From contig JACREW010000031.1 in the NCBI GenBank assembly GCA_016212685.1, positions 1 through 14,963 of the forward strand: 14,963 nucleotides of DNA, written 5' to 3'. This document shows positions 14,685 to 14,963 of this stretch, one piece after another. Position 1 is the stretch's first letter; the number at the start of each line of letters is the position of its first letter. Source of the DNA: Nitrospirota bacterium (lineage in GTDB: Bacteria; Nitrospirota; Thermodesulfovibrionia; Thermodesulfovibrionales; Dissulfurispiraceae). The notes under the pieces were generated by a model. The model was not told the origin of the DNA, ran no database searches, and was given only the letters and a program-made list of their open reading frames with translations. The translations under genes and the position numbers were made by a program.

Positions 14685-14963
14685 TTAATCTTCCTTATAT
14701 CTCCGGAAACTCTTGACCAGACTTGTAAAGTCGTCCGGTTTGTATCTCTCAAACTCTTCTTCATCTACAAATACAAAATCAAACCTGTGTTTTTTCTGTG
14801 ATGCATTGATGTCGGCACACCAGCATTTCAGCCTCTCCATTTTCAGAGGCACATCAAGGTCTTCAACGCCTTTTGTTTCTACAATATAGATTTCATTCTC
14901 ATTAGCCTTGACTATAAAATCAGGATAGTAATTTGATATACTGCCGTCGGCGCTCACATAGTC
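14685..14963 (-). CDS. C-terminal end of a probable type III restriction (Res) / helicase-nuclease protein, partial
   Basis: The frame is open through the right edge (two more codons, Asp-Tyr, before the GTG at 14957), so only the last 92 residues are visible. They contain NYYPDFIV followed after about ten residues by IYIVETKG, a PD-(D/E)xK nuclease core with Asp, Glu and Lys in place. VPLKMERLKCWCADI follows. This arrangement is typical of the C-terminal endonuclease domain of type III Res subunits and related DEAD-box helicase-nucleases. The helicase part and any methyltransferase partner lie outside the window. The family is inferred from the nuclease segment only. Confidence 0.7.
   Translation of the reverse strand, partial: DYVSADGSISNYYPDFIVKANENEIYIVETKGVEDLDVPLKMERLKCWCADINASQKKHRFDFVFVDEEEFERYKPDDFTSLVKSFRRYKED

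Overview
The window reads as a bacterial chromosome segment whose core genes all lie on the minus strand. A short mobile or degraded accessory stretch sits at the left end. The organism looks like an anaerobic or microaerophilic Gram-negative of the Nitrospirota (Thermodesulfovibrionia-like) or deltaproteobacterial type. The reasons are an ATP synthase c subunit with a cleavable signal peptide, atpB-atpE split from the rest of the ATP synthase genes, a protoglobin-PsiE fusion, and the tmk-holB-ricT-metG order. This taxonomy is inference from gene content, not a database match.

Left accessory region (1-2460). The 3' part of a plus-strand gene fuses a degenerate NUDIX-like domain to a class III nucleotidyl cyclase domain with its catalytic residues intact; it runs off the left edge. 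Next comes a copy of the 3' half of tRNA-Ala, then the catalytic half of a tyrosine recombinase, then the intact tRNA-Ala(GGC). This is the footprint of an integrative element at a tRNA gene, now eroded to about 0.7 kb. Beyond the tRNA are a 39-codon remnant of a nucleotidyltransferase-fold gene and a 133-nt, strongly structured, non-coding element. A terminator for the ATP synthase genes closes the region.

Core minus-strand genes, right to left. The window ends inside a probable type III restriction (Res) or helicase-nuclease gene. The tmk-holB-ricT-metG operon follows, with overlapping or abutting genes covering dTMP kinase, the clamp-loader delta' subunit, an Fe-S PSP1 protein and methionyl-tRNA synthetase. 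Then come a VapBC toxin-antitoxin pair with its own promoter and radC.

A 500-bp gene-free stretch holds two nested imperfect palindromes. It leads into the operon purH - protoglobin/PsiE - purD - DUF89 phosphatase, whose genes overlap by 1, 1 and 4 nt. Two steps of de novo purine synthesis are therefore translationally coupled to a membrane haem-sensor candidate and a metabolite-repair phosphatase candidate. Last is atpB-atpE, with a near-consensus promoter and a rho-independent terminator.

Most worth following up: the cyclase fusion beside the tRNA integration scar, the 133-nt structured element, the haem sensor and DUF89 inside the purine operon, and the partial Na+-site signature in AtpE.
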